From Thereva unica (taxonomy: Eukaryota; Arthropoda; Insecta; Diptera; Therevidae), in the NCBI GenBank assembly GCA_949987705.1, contig OX465281.1, forward strand, positions 169,274,516 to 169,338,515: a stretch of 64,000 bases of DNA. The letters run 5' to 3'. Below, piece by piece: positions 1-11,258 of the stretch (the stretch's first letter is position 1; each line of letters opens with the position of its first letter). The notes below the pieces were generated by a model that saw only the letters and a list, made by a program, of their open reading frames with translations, had not been told where the DNA came from and did no database searches. The translations under genes were made by a program, and so were the position numbers.

Positions 1-943
1 CGAGGTGTAACGCTTTGGTGACCATGCAGACAAAAAGTGAAACGTATGCCTTGTACCTTTTAGGGTTCCGACCCTTGTGTGTTTTTAATTCGAATGGCCC
101 ACAGTAATCCACGCCAGTGTGGGAGAACGGACGAGACACTTGCAATCTTGGGGCAGGAAGATCGCCCATTAGTTGTGTTTGTGTGGAGGCCCTTTGTCGA
201 TAGCAGACTAAACATTTATGGATATGATAACGAATTGTGTTTCTGGCATTTAACAACCAGTACTTGTGGGAGAGAACTTGCACCATTAATTGTGGACCCC
301 CATGCATAGTCTCTCGATGTACTTTATTAATGATTAACGTACTCAAATGGCATTTATCGGGCAGTATTATGGGAAACTTTTCTTGAAATGGTAAGTCGGA
401 GTATCGTAATCTTCCTCCGACTCGCAATATGCCCTCTTCATCAATAAATGGAGACAGTTTCGCTAATCGGCTTTGTCGAAGTACTGTCTTTTGTTGTTGG
501 ATTGAATTTATGTCATCATGGAAATGTCTCCTTTGAATTTGTTGGATCCAATAATGCAACGCTTCTTTAAGTTCCTCATGTTTTAAGTATGTATTCCTTC
601 GTTGAGAGGTAGGTCATTGAGCATTGAACACAAATCGCTTGCAATACGCCGTCACACGAATGAGTTTAGTCAACGAAGAATATCTTGACTCGAGATCGTC
701 ATTGTCAACATGCAGATGCAAGGTCGTAACTCTTCTTTGTTCAACCTCTGTAGAGGCTGTGCATTTTGCTTTCGGCCATTGCTCTTCTGGTTGACACAAC
801 CAGGTTGGTCCTTTCCACCACAAGTCATGTTTGAGTAGTTCGGCAGGTTTCATTCCGCGGGATGCGCAATCTGCAGGATTCTGCTTGGTTGGAACATACC
901 TCCAAATGTTTTGTCCTAGAATCTCGCGGATGTGGGAAAACCT
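1..943 (-). pseudogene. BEL-A pol fragment: RNase H end to integrase core
   Basis: The reverse-strand translation follows residues of the intact BEL-B polyprotein from the end of the RNase H region (ILGQNIWRYVPTKQN, CASRGMKPAELL) through the integrase zinc-binding region to the first catalytic-domain segment. A TGA at 614-616 replaces the Arg codon that follows FNAQ in BEL-B, and there is a further frame break near position 70. The right boundary is the junction with the 944-6265 insert. It is the 3' part of pol and cannot make protein. Confidence 0.9.
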
Positions 944-1439
944 TGTAACAGCATAATGGCGCGATAAAATAGTGGGCGCCACTTATGCGAGGTATTACCC
1001 CCTTAGCCATAAGCCCGGAAAAGCATGACCAAGGAGCCAACACCATACATAAGAAAGGAAACTAAATTCCGGAACTCCTACGCCGGCCACACGGAGTTAT
1101 CTAGCTCGCCGGAGGGGTCGTGGGGTGTGTGGCCGGGGCTTACCGCGGTTGGTTCACCACTTACCTGTGCCAGTGCAATCTTGAATTCCACCTCCATCCT
1201 TCGCCGGACATCACCTGAGCCTCGTCAAACCCTGAAAAGAAGTGATCCCCCCTCAACCATTCCACCCAAAGAAAGTTAATACATGGCCATAATAGTTATA
1301 ATCATTTTAATACATTGCAATAAACTTGTATCTTACAGGCGCAATCAACATGCCAAACAACATAGTGAACAAGGAACAATTTCACTAATGATTATAGGTC
1401 TCCTTGGCAGATATTAAAAATATTATTTTATCCTATTAA

Positions 1440-1843
1440 GGGCCGGTTTCACAGTGCAAACTTAAGTTTTGCTTAAATTTAAGTAAATTGTCTCACTTAA
1501 GTATAACTTAAGTCAAATTCCGTTTCACAGTGCAATTTTTTCTTCTTCTTACTATTATATTTGTTTCTTACGGCGGCACTTCAATATTGTAAATTATGAA
1601 CTTACAATAGCCGAACTTTACATGTAAAATTTTCTTTTAATCGCGTTTTCCTTGAAATGTACTGGAATCAACTGACATTTGAATTTTCTATGCATTCTGA
1701 TTTAAGCAAAACTTAAGTCTAGAGAAATGCCTACTTAAGTTACACTTAAGTATATTTTAAGTAGCGACTGTGAAACAGGCATCCATACTTAAGTATAACT
1801 TAAGTTAATTTTTATACTTAAGTTCGCACTGTGAAACCGGCCC
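1440..1843. mobile_element. PIF/Harbinger-like MITE
   Basis: This 404 bp element has about 28 bp terminal inverted repeats starting GGGCCGGTTTCACAGTGC, with one mismatch between the ends, and is flanked by TAA on both sides. A 3 bp TAA/TTA duplication and GGGCC-type termini are typical of PIF/Harbinger MITEs. The interior repeats the palindromic word ACTTAAGT several times and has a second internal TTTCACAGTGCAA. No ORF. Confidence 0.8.
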
Positions 1844-2124
1844 TAAATGATCAATTTCAAGGAACTTACAATGAAATTTTCTTAGACATACATTAGTCCG
1901 AGGATCAAGAAGGAAAAAAACGCGCAGTACTGGCACCAACACTCCTCGTTTTGTACATTCGTTAACACAAACGTTTGGGTCAATTTACGGATGAACAAAT
2001 TCCCGAAAAAATCAACACAGAAATTAAGAAAGTAAGCAACGCAAGATTAAAGCAAATAATTCTAACAAGGAGTCACCCAAAACACGACTTCATAAAAACT
2101 TAATAAATTGATTCACAAGTTGTC

Positions 2125-5100
2125 ACCTATCTATCTATCTATGTGCCCCTTAATCCCTCGTGGGACATAGGGCGGAAACAGTTGCCCTCCAGCGGACTCT
2201 GTTTTGCGCGACAGCTCTTAGCTCTGACCAGGATCTCCCAGTAGTTGCGGCCTCTGCTAGTAGGGTTCTCCTCCACGTTGTTCTAGGTCTTCCAACTCGA
2301 CGGGATCCTTGCGGGTTCCAGTCAAGGGCCTGTTTGGCTAGATTTTCGTTATCGCGTCGCAAGGTGTGGCCAACCCAATTCCATTTCCTTCGCCTGATTT
2401 GGTCGTCTATCCTTTCTTGGCCGGCACGGCGCCATAGCTCTTCATTTGAAATTCTATCTTGCCAGCGGATTTTTAGGATACGACGTAGGCATCTGTTTAT
2501 GAAGACTTGTAGGCGCCCTGTGATGAATTGGGTGACTTTCCATGTTTCGCAACCGTATAAAAGAACTGCCTTAACGTTGGAGTTGAACAGCCGCAATTTG
2601 GTGTTGGTTGAGATCTCCGTTGATCTCCATATGCGGAACAAGCATGCATATGCGCTTCGTGCTTTATTTATTCTGGAACTTACGTCTTCTTCTGCACCAC
2701 CATTTTCGGTAATAATACTACCGAGGTAGCAGAATTTATCTACCAGTTCCACGTCACGGTTATTCAGCGCAGTTCGTTCAAGTGTGTTTGCATTTATCCG
2801 CATTTCTTTGGTTTTATTCGGATTCAGCCTTAAGCCTGCTAGACTACTTTCTGTTGCCAAATTGTTTAACATGTTTTTTAGCTCCTGATGTCTGTGGGCC
2901 AGCAAACAGATATCATCTGCGTAGTCGATGTCCTTAAGGCGATCTAGCAAACCCCACTGTATGCCGCCTGTTCTACTATCTAGAGCGCCAACAAGAATGT
3001 CATTTATTACTATAAGAAATAGTAATGGGGATAGTAAGCATCCTTGTCGTACTCCTGAACTCACCTCAAAGCTGTCGGATAATTTTCCGTTATGGAGAAC
3101 TCTGCATTTGGAATTGTTGTATAGGGCTTTTATCAATTCTATTATCTTATCCGGCAGTCCACGTCGCCGTAATGCCTGCCATATAAAGCTCCTATTAACC
3201 GAGTCGAACGCTTTCTCATAATCTACGAAAGCAAGGTAAAGGGGGGATCGGAATTCAGTAGACTGTTCCACTATTATTCTTAAGGTGTTGATGTGATCTA
3301 TACATGAGCGGCCCTTCCTGAATCCGGCCTGCTGCCTTCTAAGCGTTTGATCTACTGCCTCTCTTATCCTTGATAGTATAGTGTGGGACAAGATTTTACC
3401 CACAGTAGATAATAGACAGATGCCTCTCCAGTTGTCGCATATTGTTAGATCCCCCTTTTTGGGTATTTTGACTATGATACCTTCCGTCCAATCCTCCGGA
3501 AAGGTACAGGTGTTCTATGCTAATTCGAGGATTGGCTGAAGCGCATCTGCTATGAGGCTTGAGTCGGCTTTCAACAATTCTGGCGGGATGCCATCTTTTC
3601 CAGCTGCTTTACCATTGGCCATCGCATGAATTGCGGTTACTATTTCCGTCTTGGATGGGGCCCGGGTGTTGATTCTTATCGGCTGTGCATTGTTGCTGTT
3701 TTCCTGAGGTTCCTGTGTGAGTGAGCCATTCAGGGCGGCGAAGAAATAATCTCTCCATCTTTGGAGCTGCTCCTCGTCGCTGCACAGCAGCCTTCCATCC
3801 GCACTCTTAACGGCATGCTTTTTAGTAGAGTGCTTTCCCGAGAGCTGTTTAGTAATTTGGTACAGCACTTTACTGTTGCCTGTGTTTGCCGCGTTTTCCG
3901 CTTTTTCTGCGAGCTCGTTTATCTGCTGCCTTTTATCACGCCGGACACTTCTCTTTACCTCTCGGTGTAATTGAGAGTACTCCCGTTCAAGTTGGTGACG
4001 TCTATCCGGGTCGCTTGTAGAGTTTATGTTATTTTTGAGGGCCCTCCTGCGTTCTATTTTTTGCCAGGTGCTGTCCGAGATCCAATGTTGCATGTTTCTC
4101 TGGACATAACCGATGCTCGCTTCCGCAGCCGTCAATATAGCGCCCTTTGTTGTACTCCACAGGTCTTCAATATTTGTGTCGTCAGAAACGGTTTGCTGGT
4201 TTAATATTTGCTGCAGGTTTCCAGCAAATTCTCGCTTTTTAGCGCTCTCCCGCAAGAGGTCAACGTTAAACCGTCTACGGTTTATAGATTCACGTTGAAA
4301 GTTTCTGATTGCAGCGATTCTAAGGCGAATAGTTGCTACTACCAAATGGTGGTCGCTTCCAGTGTCCGCTCCCCTGAAGCTCCTGACATCTTCCAGAATG
4401 GTTCTCCATCTGCGGCTGACGGCCACATGATCTATCTGATTTCTCGTTCTACCATCGGGCGATACCCAGGTCTCTTTATGTATCTTCTTGTGACAAAAGT
4501 AAGTTCCACCTACCATAAGTTGATGGGAAGAACAAAAGTCAACGAAAAGCTCACCATTGTTATTGGTAACTTGGCTTAGGCCTTGTTTTCCAATTGTTTG
4601 TTCAAGACCGGTGTTGTCGTGACCGATTTGTGCATTTAAGTCACCCATTAATACAATGATGTCTTTCCTTGGAATAGAGCGAAAAACCTCATTCAGTCGC
4701 ATGTAGAACTCGTCTTTGATGTCATCTTCTGCGTCTTCGGTTGGAGCATAGCATTGAACTACCGTAGTACTTCTTAGCCTGGTACGTAGGCGCACGGTAA
4801 TAATCCTCTCAGAAACTGGTGACCAGCTAATAAGGCTAGCCCTGGCTTCTTTGGTGAGTATTACGCCAACACCACTCCTACGGCTTTCAGTTTCATTTCT
4901 CCCAGAATATAAGAAGGACTCGCCATTTGGGCAGATATGTTCCCCCGCATCGGGCCATCTGGTCTCGCTCAGTCCCATGATCTTGATTTTATATCGATTC
5001 ATCTCGTTGAGGACTTCATCCAGCCGTCCCTCAGCAAGCATTGTTCTCACATTCCATGATCCGATTCGTGTCCTTGTTCGAAAAGCAAAGGTCGTCGTCG

Positions 5101-5400
5101 TGTTGTCCATCCGGTTCCGAGGCGCTGTTTGCCGATTCGTAGCAAGTGTTTTTTTTATGGGAGCGGGTTGCTAACCCTCAGCCCAACCGACTTAAAAGCT
5201 CTGTTTTGTGGCGCAGAGAGCTCGCCATTCGCCCCTCTCCCGTTAGCTCCTTCCGAAGAAGTACCCCAGGGGGCACCGCGGGGAGGTGGGATTAGGACTT
5301 GCTAACAGGTCTGCTTGGTGTTTGATTGCAGTGGATCTCTTCGGATTTTAATAGAAGTGACAAATCGGGTGTCACCACTTTCCGAGATCTTTGTTAGCCG
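2125..5400 (-). mobile_element. RTE-type non-LTR retrotransposon
   Basis: A single-ORF LINE on the minus strand. Its 3' end, just after the ORF, is a short (TAGA)n run at 2127-2142, the kind of tandem 3' terminus RTE elements carry in place of poly(A). The 5' boundary is approximate: GC-rich untranslated sequence extends from the ORF start at 5110 to about 5400, and beyond 5410 the sequence becomes AT-rich with a small duplicated ATATATGTACT. No target-site duplication was identified. Confidence 0.8.
2150..5110 (-). pseudogene. RTE LINE ORF: AP endonuclease plus reverse transcriptase, one nonsense codon
   Basis: The frame is open for 987 codons except one TAG at 3515-3517; the reading on both sides is continuous (EDWTEGIIVKIPKKGD follows the stop). 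The N-terminal endonuclease has WNVRTM near residue 17, LSETRWP, GDLNAQIG and the catalytic SDHH. The central reverse transcriptase has QAGFRKGRSC, the FVDYEKAFDSV palm motif, VRQGCLLSPLLF and the YADD active site. The C-terminus has the WNWVGHTLRR segment common in RTE-group and related proteins. The role would be target-primed reverse transcription. A single lesion implies recent insertion. I choose the ATG at 5110 because the endonuclease motif follows directly. Confidence 0.88.
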
Positions 5401-6265
5401 TTCGCCCCCCAATATATGTACTCAATATATGTACTAACTTAACCTGAAAAGTGTATGTTATTACATAAAAAACCAAACCAAAATGTGTCTATGTAAATGA
5501 AATCATTACAAGAAGAACTATAAAAATTAACTATAAAAGTTATGTGTCCAGAAGCAAATACCATCCAAGCTGGAGGAGGCCTAGCCGCTAATCTTCCTGG
5601 TCTGGTAGCCGCAATTCGAACTGAGGGTTAACTTCTGGGAGGACCGGGCGGTGTGCAAAATTCTTCCTCTACAAAGCGAGTGGGCAGCGTCGGGCAGCGC
5701 TCTTTTAAATACGGCGCCGACCGTCACGATCCAGGCTTGCTACAACTCCTCCTGGTTCTGGCCCTCACGTTTTGCCTAGCAGGCTTCCGTCGGGAATCCT
5801 ACTTACAAATTATACCCAGGAACTTACGCGCAATCCGACCGGTTGGAATCCGGGGCTTCCGACACTGAAGTCAACAGATCCTGCAGGTTGGGATCTTCTA
5901 GTTCTTGTGGCCTGAGATTGGATTCGAAATCTGCATAACTGAGGAATTCTTCTTGCTCGTAATAGTCTTCATCGCTGTCTACATCCAGTATTTTTTTAAT
6001 TAAAACTCGTAATTAATATTTGAAATTAAATCGGACATCGAATGGAGGCTATGGAATCCAGATCCAATGTTTTCTTTTTTATTTAATTTTAAATTTTTTT
6101 CAGACCAAAAACTTTTTCAGTCAATTTTCACATCCCTCAAAATTCGAACTCCATTTTCTTTTCCTTTTCTCCCCGCCTACCTTTTTGTTCCCAACCAACT
6201 ACTCGATTTTCTTCTACACAGTAATTTTTAGTCAAGTAGATATTTAGGCAAAACTGACCGTTACA

Positions 6266-7961
6266 CCCTGTTTGCAATAAATGTTTTCCATTTAGCAGGA
6301 TGGCCGCGTAACCAGGCGATGACTATTTCAGAATCAGTCCATGCGTATGCTGAATAAGATGTCTCCAATTTGAGTGCGTCTATGACATACCTCATTAATT
6401 TTGCGAGGAGCGCTGCCGCACATAGTTCCAGCCGAGGCAGTGTCACCGTCTTTACAGGTGCCACCTTTGATTTGGCAGCTATCAAGGTGGAATGTCGATT
6501 GCCCTGCTCGTCGGTACTACACAAATAAACCGCGGCTGCATATGCTTTTATGGAAGCATCCGAAAATCCATGCAGCTCTGTTTTTGTGTTCGTGCTTGTA
6601 TAATGTGTCCATCTATTTATTTTTATACTATCGATTTCTAACAGGTTTTCTTTATATTTTAGCCATTCACCTGCGAGATCCTGTGAAACCTCCTCATCCC
6701 ATTCCAAACCTTTCAGCCACAGGGCTTGAATGATGAGTTTGGCCTGTATTATTATGCGTGCGAGGAGACCTAGAGGATCGAATAATTTGGAAGTCTCGGA
6801 TAAAATACTGCGTTTTGTCTATTTTGCTGGTTCAGGACTCATCGTGTATGTATATGACAACATGTCGGTTCCAGGATTCCAAAATGTGCCCAATGTCCTA
6901 ATGTCATCATCAAGGGATATTTCGCAAGATTGGTTTGTTTCACAATATTCTTTTGGTAAATGTACTAATATTTTCTTGCAGTTAGATGCCCATTTTCGTA
7001 AAGAAAACCCGCCTGAATTCATCAGCTTCAACAATTGCTGCTGTACCTGTATGGCTTCTTCGATGGATTGTGTTCCGGACAACAAGTCATCGACATAGAA
7101 ATCGGATAAGGCAATGTTGGAAGCTTTAGGATACACCTCCTTTTCGTCAAGAGCTAGTTGCTTTACCACCCTTGTAGCCAGATATGGAGCACCTTTCGTC
7201 CTGAAAGTCACTGTCAGCAGTTTATATTCTTCGATGGGTTGATTAGAGTCGGATCGCCAGACTATTCTTTGGTATTCCGTGTCTTCGTTTCGTACTCGCA
7301 CTTGGCGGTACATTTTTTCCACATCAGCAGTGAAAGCGATACGATGTTTTCGCCATCGCATCAGTATTGCGGTTAATTCGTCCTGTACGACTGGTCCCTT
7401 GAGCATCATGTCGTTTAGAGAGATTCTGCTAGCAGTTGGTCTAGACGCGTCAAAAACGACCCGCAATTTTGTGGTAGTACTTGTTTCTTTTAAGACTGCA
7501 TGATGTGGTAAATAAGTGCAGGTGTAGGCATCCATTCCGTCTATCATTCGATGATTGTCGTCTTCAGATGAGTTTACTTTCTCCATATGCCCTAAATCCA
7601 AATACTCGTTGAAGCACTTCGAATATTCTTCATACAACTTTTGGTCCTTAGCAAATCTTTTCTCCATTTGAAGTAATCTGGATATGGCAATGTTTTTTGA
7701 TTTTCCCAAATGCATAGATGCTGTAGCTGTCTGGATGGGTAGTTGAACTTCGTATCGACCGTCTGCCAAGCGCTTGGTGGTTGTTTCAAACAATGTTTCA
7801 CATTTGACTTCTTCTTCACTTAATCGAGGGTTCTCTGGTATCTCCTCAATTTCCCAGAAACGTTTTAATTGGTTGTTGAGGTCAGCACAAATGTGAAAAC
7901 TCTGTAGCCTGATTGGAGGTTGAGCCTTGTCGCTGAATTCTCCTGAGAGGATCCATCCCAA
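6266..7961 (-). pseudogene. BEL-A pol fragment: protease end, reverse transcriptase, start of RNase H
   Basis: Colinear with BEL-B pol. The RT core is readable from 7985 down to about 6819, including DASRPTASRISLND, EKMYRQVRV and the SDFYVDDLLSG active site. It shifts frame between 6819 and 6707 and then continues as ELHGFSDASIKAYAAAVYL (RNase H catalytic Asp region) down to the junction at 6266. Substitutions such as VTFRTKGAPY for VTFGTKSAPY, together with the frameshift, mark it as dead. Bounded by the two insertions in this copy. Confidence 0.9.
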
Positions 7962-8052
7962 CGTCGCACAGTGGGGCCCGCTCATAGAAGGTTCTGCTCA
8001 AAACTCAATTTTCAAAATGTGGAAATTTTTCCAAAAAATTGTATCATCGTAG

Positions 8053-8851
8053 TTGTAATAATGTATCAGATCACGTGTAAAAATATTAAGTCGCTGACTG
8101 CTATGAGTCATCGAGCGCATGACCATAAAGTTCATAGTTTAGTCAAAATAATACTTCTGCGAAAAAGGAATGCCAGTTTATGCGCGATATAAAAACATTA
8201 ATTTCTAACGTTTAACGATAAAATCTATGGAAGTGTATTAGGCCGGTGATCAAGCAAGGTATGTTAATTCTTATTTAATTTTGTATTATATGATAAGTTC
8301 ATTGGTTTATGATACAGGGCTTAAAATTTGTGGTAGTGTATATTTTTTCGTAGGAGGTTCTTTAAATGACATTTTGGTAGTGTATATTTTTTCGTAGGAG
8401 GTTCTTTAAATGACATTTTCTCGAAAACGCGCAAAGTTCTATTTTTGATTGTTTTTTTATTATAAAAGGAAGGCTTTGTATATTAGTTAATCGAAAAAAT
8501 TAGCAATAGAACTTTGCGCGTTTTCGAGAAAATGTCATTTAAAGAACCTCCTACGAAAAAATATACACTACCACAAATTTTAAGCCCTGTATCATAAACC
8601 AATGAACTTATCATATAATAAAAAATTAAATAAGAATTAACATACCTTGCTTGATCACCGGCCTAATACACTTCCATAGATTTTATCGTTAAACGTTAGA
8701 AATTAATGTTTTTATATCGCGCATAAACTGGCATTCCTTTTTCGCAGAAGTATTATTTTGACTAAGCTATGAACTTTATGCTCATGCGCTCGATGACTCA
8801 TAGCAGTCAGCGACTTAATATTTTTACACGTGATCTGATACATTATTACAA
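8053..8851. repeat. Fold-back (hairpin) element nested in the Transib left end
   Basis: About 390 bp of left arm (from 8053) is the reverse complement of about 346 bp of right arm (to 8851), with a loop of about 60 bp near 8446-8505. The left arm carries an extra direct copy of a 44 bp stretch (8332-8419) that is single in the right arm. The ends read TTGTAATAATG and CATTATTACAA. The intact opposite Transib end lacks it, so it inserted later. The target duplication is unclear: TTG on the left, CTG on the right. Short ORFs inside are mirror images of each other and not genes. Confidence 0.85.
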
Positions 8852-9119
8852 CTGAGGAGCGTCGGAACAAAAACCGATATATACCATTTACCACATTTTT
8901 CACAAATTAAAAAAAAGCTTGTAAATTTTTTAATGTTACAAAAGTGGAAAATTATAGAATGTCAATTTGCAGTAAAAGTGACATCGATTGGTGTGTGAAA
9001 CTTGAAGGAGGGTAGATACTTAATTTAGCGAGATACTTGGCGGACAAGTTTGGATATATCGGTTTTTGACGCGATCATTTGGATATATTGGTTTTTTTTA
9101 GCATTTTTATGGGAAAAAT

Positions 9120-9555
9120 ATCTCTTTTCTCAGCAATTAATTAACCGATTTTAATGATTTTGAGTGCGTTGGAAAGAGGACACCCCAACGGTACAATATG
9201 GAGCACCAGGGCTCCCGTGGAGGGGCCCCAATGCACTTTTCTGCATCGAGGTGCACTAAGTGCATTATGTTATACTAATATTAAATTAAGGTGAATGAAT
9301 GTATTCTTCCCGTGTAGAGGAGAAATTTACGAAAATTTTGAGCCATCAACCACCCCCCTAACATGTATGGGGGCGGAGATATGATTTTTTTTTGCATAAA
9401 CATGCAGTTTTGTGCAGCGGTGTACTCAAATGCACTTTTCTCAGTAATTAATTAACCAATTTTAATGATTTTGACTTTGTTGGAAAGAGGACACTCCAAC
9501 GCAACTTTTGGTACAATATGGAGCACCAGGGCTCCCCTGGAGGGGCCCCAATCAC
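9120..9555. repeat. Two diverged direct copies within the Transib interior
   Basis: The stretch 9125-9232 (AATTAATTAACCGATTTTAA ... GGAGCACCAGGGCTCCCGTG) recurs at 9440-9552 with substitutions and a small insertion. The 200 bp between them is different. This is an internal duplication of non-coding sequence. Confidence 0.7.
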
Positions 9556-10029
9556 GTGAGGGTAAGGCGAAGTATTTACGAAGAGCGTTCAGATATTTTT
9601 TGGGAATCGATTTAATAAAAGAATAGAAAAATAGATTAAGCTTCTTTGTAAACGTGTACCTAATCGGAATTTGAACCGACCATTGTTGAATTGTGTAAAA
9701 CTTAATAAGAATTATCGGTTTTTAATCCAACAACAAGAACCTGTTGAATTTAAAAATTTATTTGTCGGGTTTTGATCTGACCACAGTATTTTGATATTTT
9801 TTTTAAGATGGATGTAACTGTTTTTTAATTGATTTCTTTCCTTAAGGGTGTATAATTAAACATTTTGTAACAGAAAAAAATGAAAATAAAAAAATGTCCA
9901 AAATGCGACATATCGGTTTTTGTTCCGACGCTCCTCAACTACGATGATACAATTTTTTGGAAAAATTTCCACATTTTGAAAATTGAGTTTTGAGCAGAAC
10001 CTTCTATGAGCGGGCCCCACTGTGCGTCG

Positions 10030-11258
10030 TCTTCTGTGCTGTGGGGCTTCCGTTGACTGATGGATGAATGATGGCGACGCTGACATTGTCGACACCTTCC
10101 ATCACTGGGACAATTTGCCAGTATATGTCCGAACCCGAGACAATTAATGCACAATCCCTTTGCTTTGACGAATTCTATTTTCCGTTGTGTAGAGTACGAT
10201 AAAAATGTAGGACATTGTCTTATGCCATGAGGCTGTGCACACACTGGGCAGGCAAATTGGGTGGTGGTGTGAAATGTTCTTGCATGTGGTCTTCGATGAT
10301 CTGGTTTCGATGGTTTATTAGCTTTTCCTCCATTCAAGGCAATGGCTTCTAATGTCCGGAACCGTGCTTTCAAAAAGTCCTGTAACTCCTTCCATGTTGG
10401 TAACTCACTCTGATCACTTGAACTTTGCTCCCACAACTGATGGGTGGACGAAGGAAGTCGTTTCACAACTAGGTGCACTATAAGTGGATCCCAGGTCGAA
10501 ACATCAATCTTCAAATTGGTGAGAGCTAGCAAACACTCTGTGGTTGTATCCAATATCTGTCGGATGTTGTGAGCTGTCTCTGTTGATAGAATCGGTTGAT
10601 TAACTAAAATTTCCAATTGAGAATTGACCAGCACTCTTTTGTTGTTGTATCTTTCCTTTAATAATGCCCACGCAGACTCATAATTTTCATCCGTTATTTG
10701 CAAATGTCGTATTAGATTTTCTGGTTCTCCTTCCAATAGTAGTTTAAGATATTGCAATTTCTGCACCGGTGCATACCCTCTGTTCTCATGTATCATTGTC
10801 TTAAATAGATCATGAAAAGTCGTCCATTTTGTATAATTACCCGTAAACTTATCAATAGCCAATTTCGGAAGTTTTATTGCTGTTGTATTGGTTTCGCGAG
10901 GTGAGCTCGCGATCATCGTTGTGGACAGTTTCAGCTGCTCTGATGATCCCGAAGGCGATAATTTCTTTCGGAAGTCTTCCAACATAGCCAGGTTAGAAAA
11001 GAAAAATTCCTCCACGTCGTCATACAACTCTTCCGCGAAATATGGACATTCACTGTATTTGTCAGTCTCTTCTGATTGTTGCAATATGAGAATTTCCTTA
11101 TGGTTTTGCTGAAATTCATTGAACAAATCTTCAAATTTGCTCACCCTTTTCTCATAGTAGCTTAGCGTTCGTCTATCCTTAGGCTCCTTTCTCGCGTTTA
11201 GAATACATTTTTGTAACAACTCCCATTGGGCTAGCTGCTTCCTAATTAGAGACTCCAT
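10030..11258 (-). pseudogene. BEL-A gag fragment
   Basis: The minus-strand frame starting ATG at 11258 (MESLIRKQLAQWELLQ) is nearly identical to residues 1-400 of the BEL-B polyprotein. It contains the coiled N-terminal region, the central gag domain (FTGNYTKWTTFHDLF) and cysteine-rich knuckles (CPVCAQPHGIRQCPTF, CINCLGFGHILANCP). The frame runs into the Transib right end at 10024, which replaces the rest. The fragment itself has no stop, so a truncated gag could still be translated. Confidence 0.9.

Larger units (their letters stand above)
944..6265. mobile_element. Unclassified 5.3 kb insertion with TGTAAC...GTTACA ends
   Basis: BEL-A is uninterrupted in the BEL-B copy at this point, so the junctions are exact. 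The insert starts TGTAACAGCATAATGG and ends GACCGTTACA, flanked by ACCT on the left and CCCT on the right, consistent with a 4 bp target duplication carrying one change. TG...CA ends and a 4 bp duplication would suit an LTR element, but I see no pair of direct LTRs, only about 6 bp of inverted ends. Its own sequence is 944-2124 (minus a MITE) and about 5400-6265, with GC-rich stretches at 1080-1250 and 5570-5860. It hosts an RTE LINE and a Harbinger-like MITE. Confidence 0.6.
7967..10024. mobile_element. Non-autonomous Transib DNA transposon
   Basis: Terminal inverted repeats of at least 115 bp begin with the heptamer CACAGTG followed by GGGCCCGCTC, and the element sits between two copies of CGTCG (7962-7966 and 10025-10029). 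The uninterrupted BEL-B sequence has a single CGTCG here, proving insertion and a 5 bp target duplication. Transib transposons are known for 5 bp CG-rich duplications and CACAGTG-like ends resembling V(D)J recombination signal heptamers. The left inverted repeat is split by the fold-back at 8053-8851. No RAG1-like transposase ORF was seen, so mobility would need a helper. Confidence 0.82.

Noticed and set aside
944..6265. Simple Gypsy LTR retrotransposon
   Set aside because: TG...CA ends and a 4 bp duplication fit, but there is no pair of direct LTRs, no gag-pol of its own and the only pol is a nested RTE.
8712..8903. 63 aa ORF and its mirror at 7971-8192
   Set aside because: The two are the arms of one fold-back palindrome, not genes.
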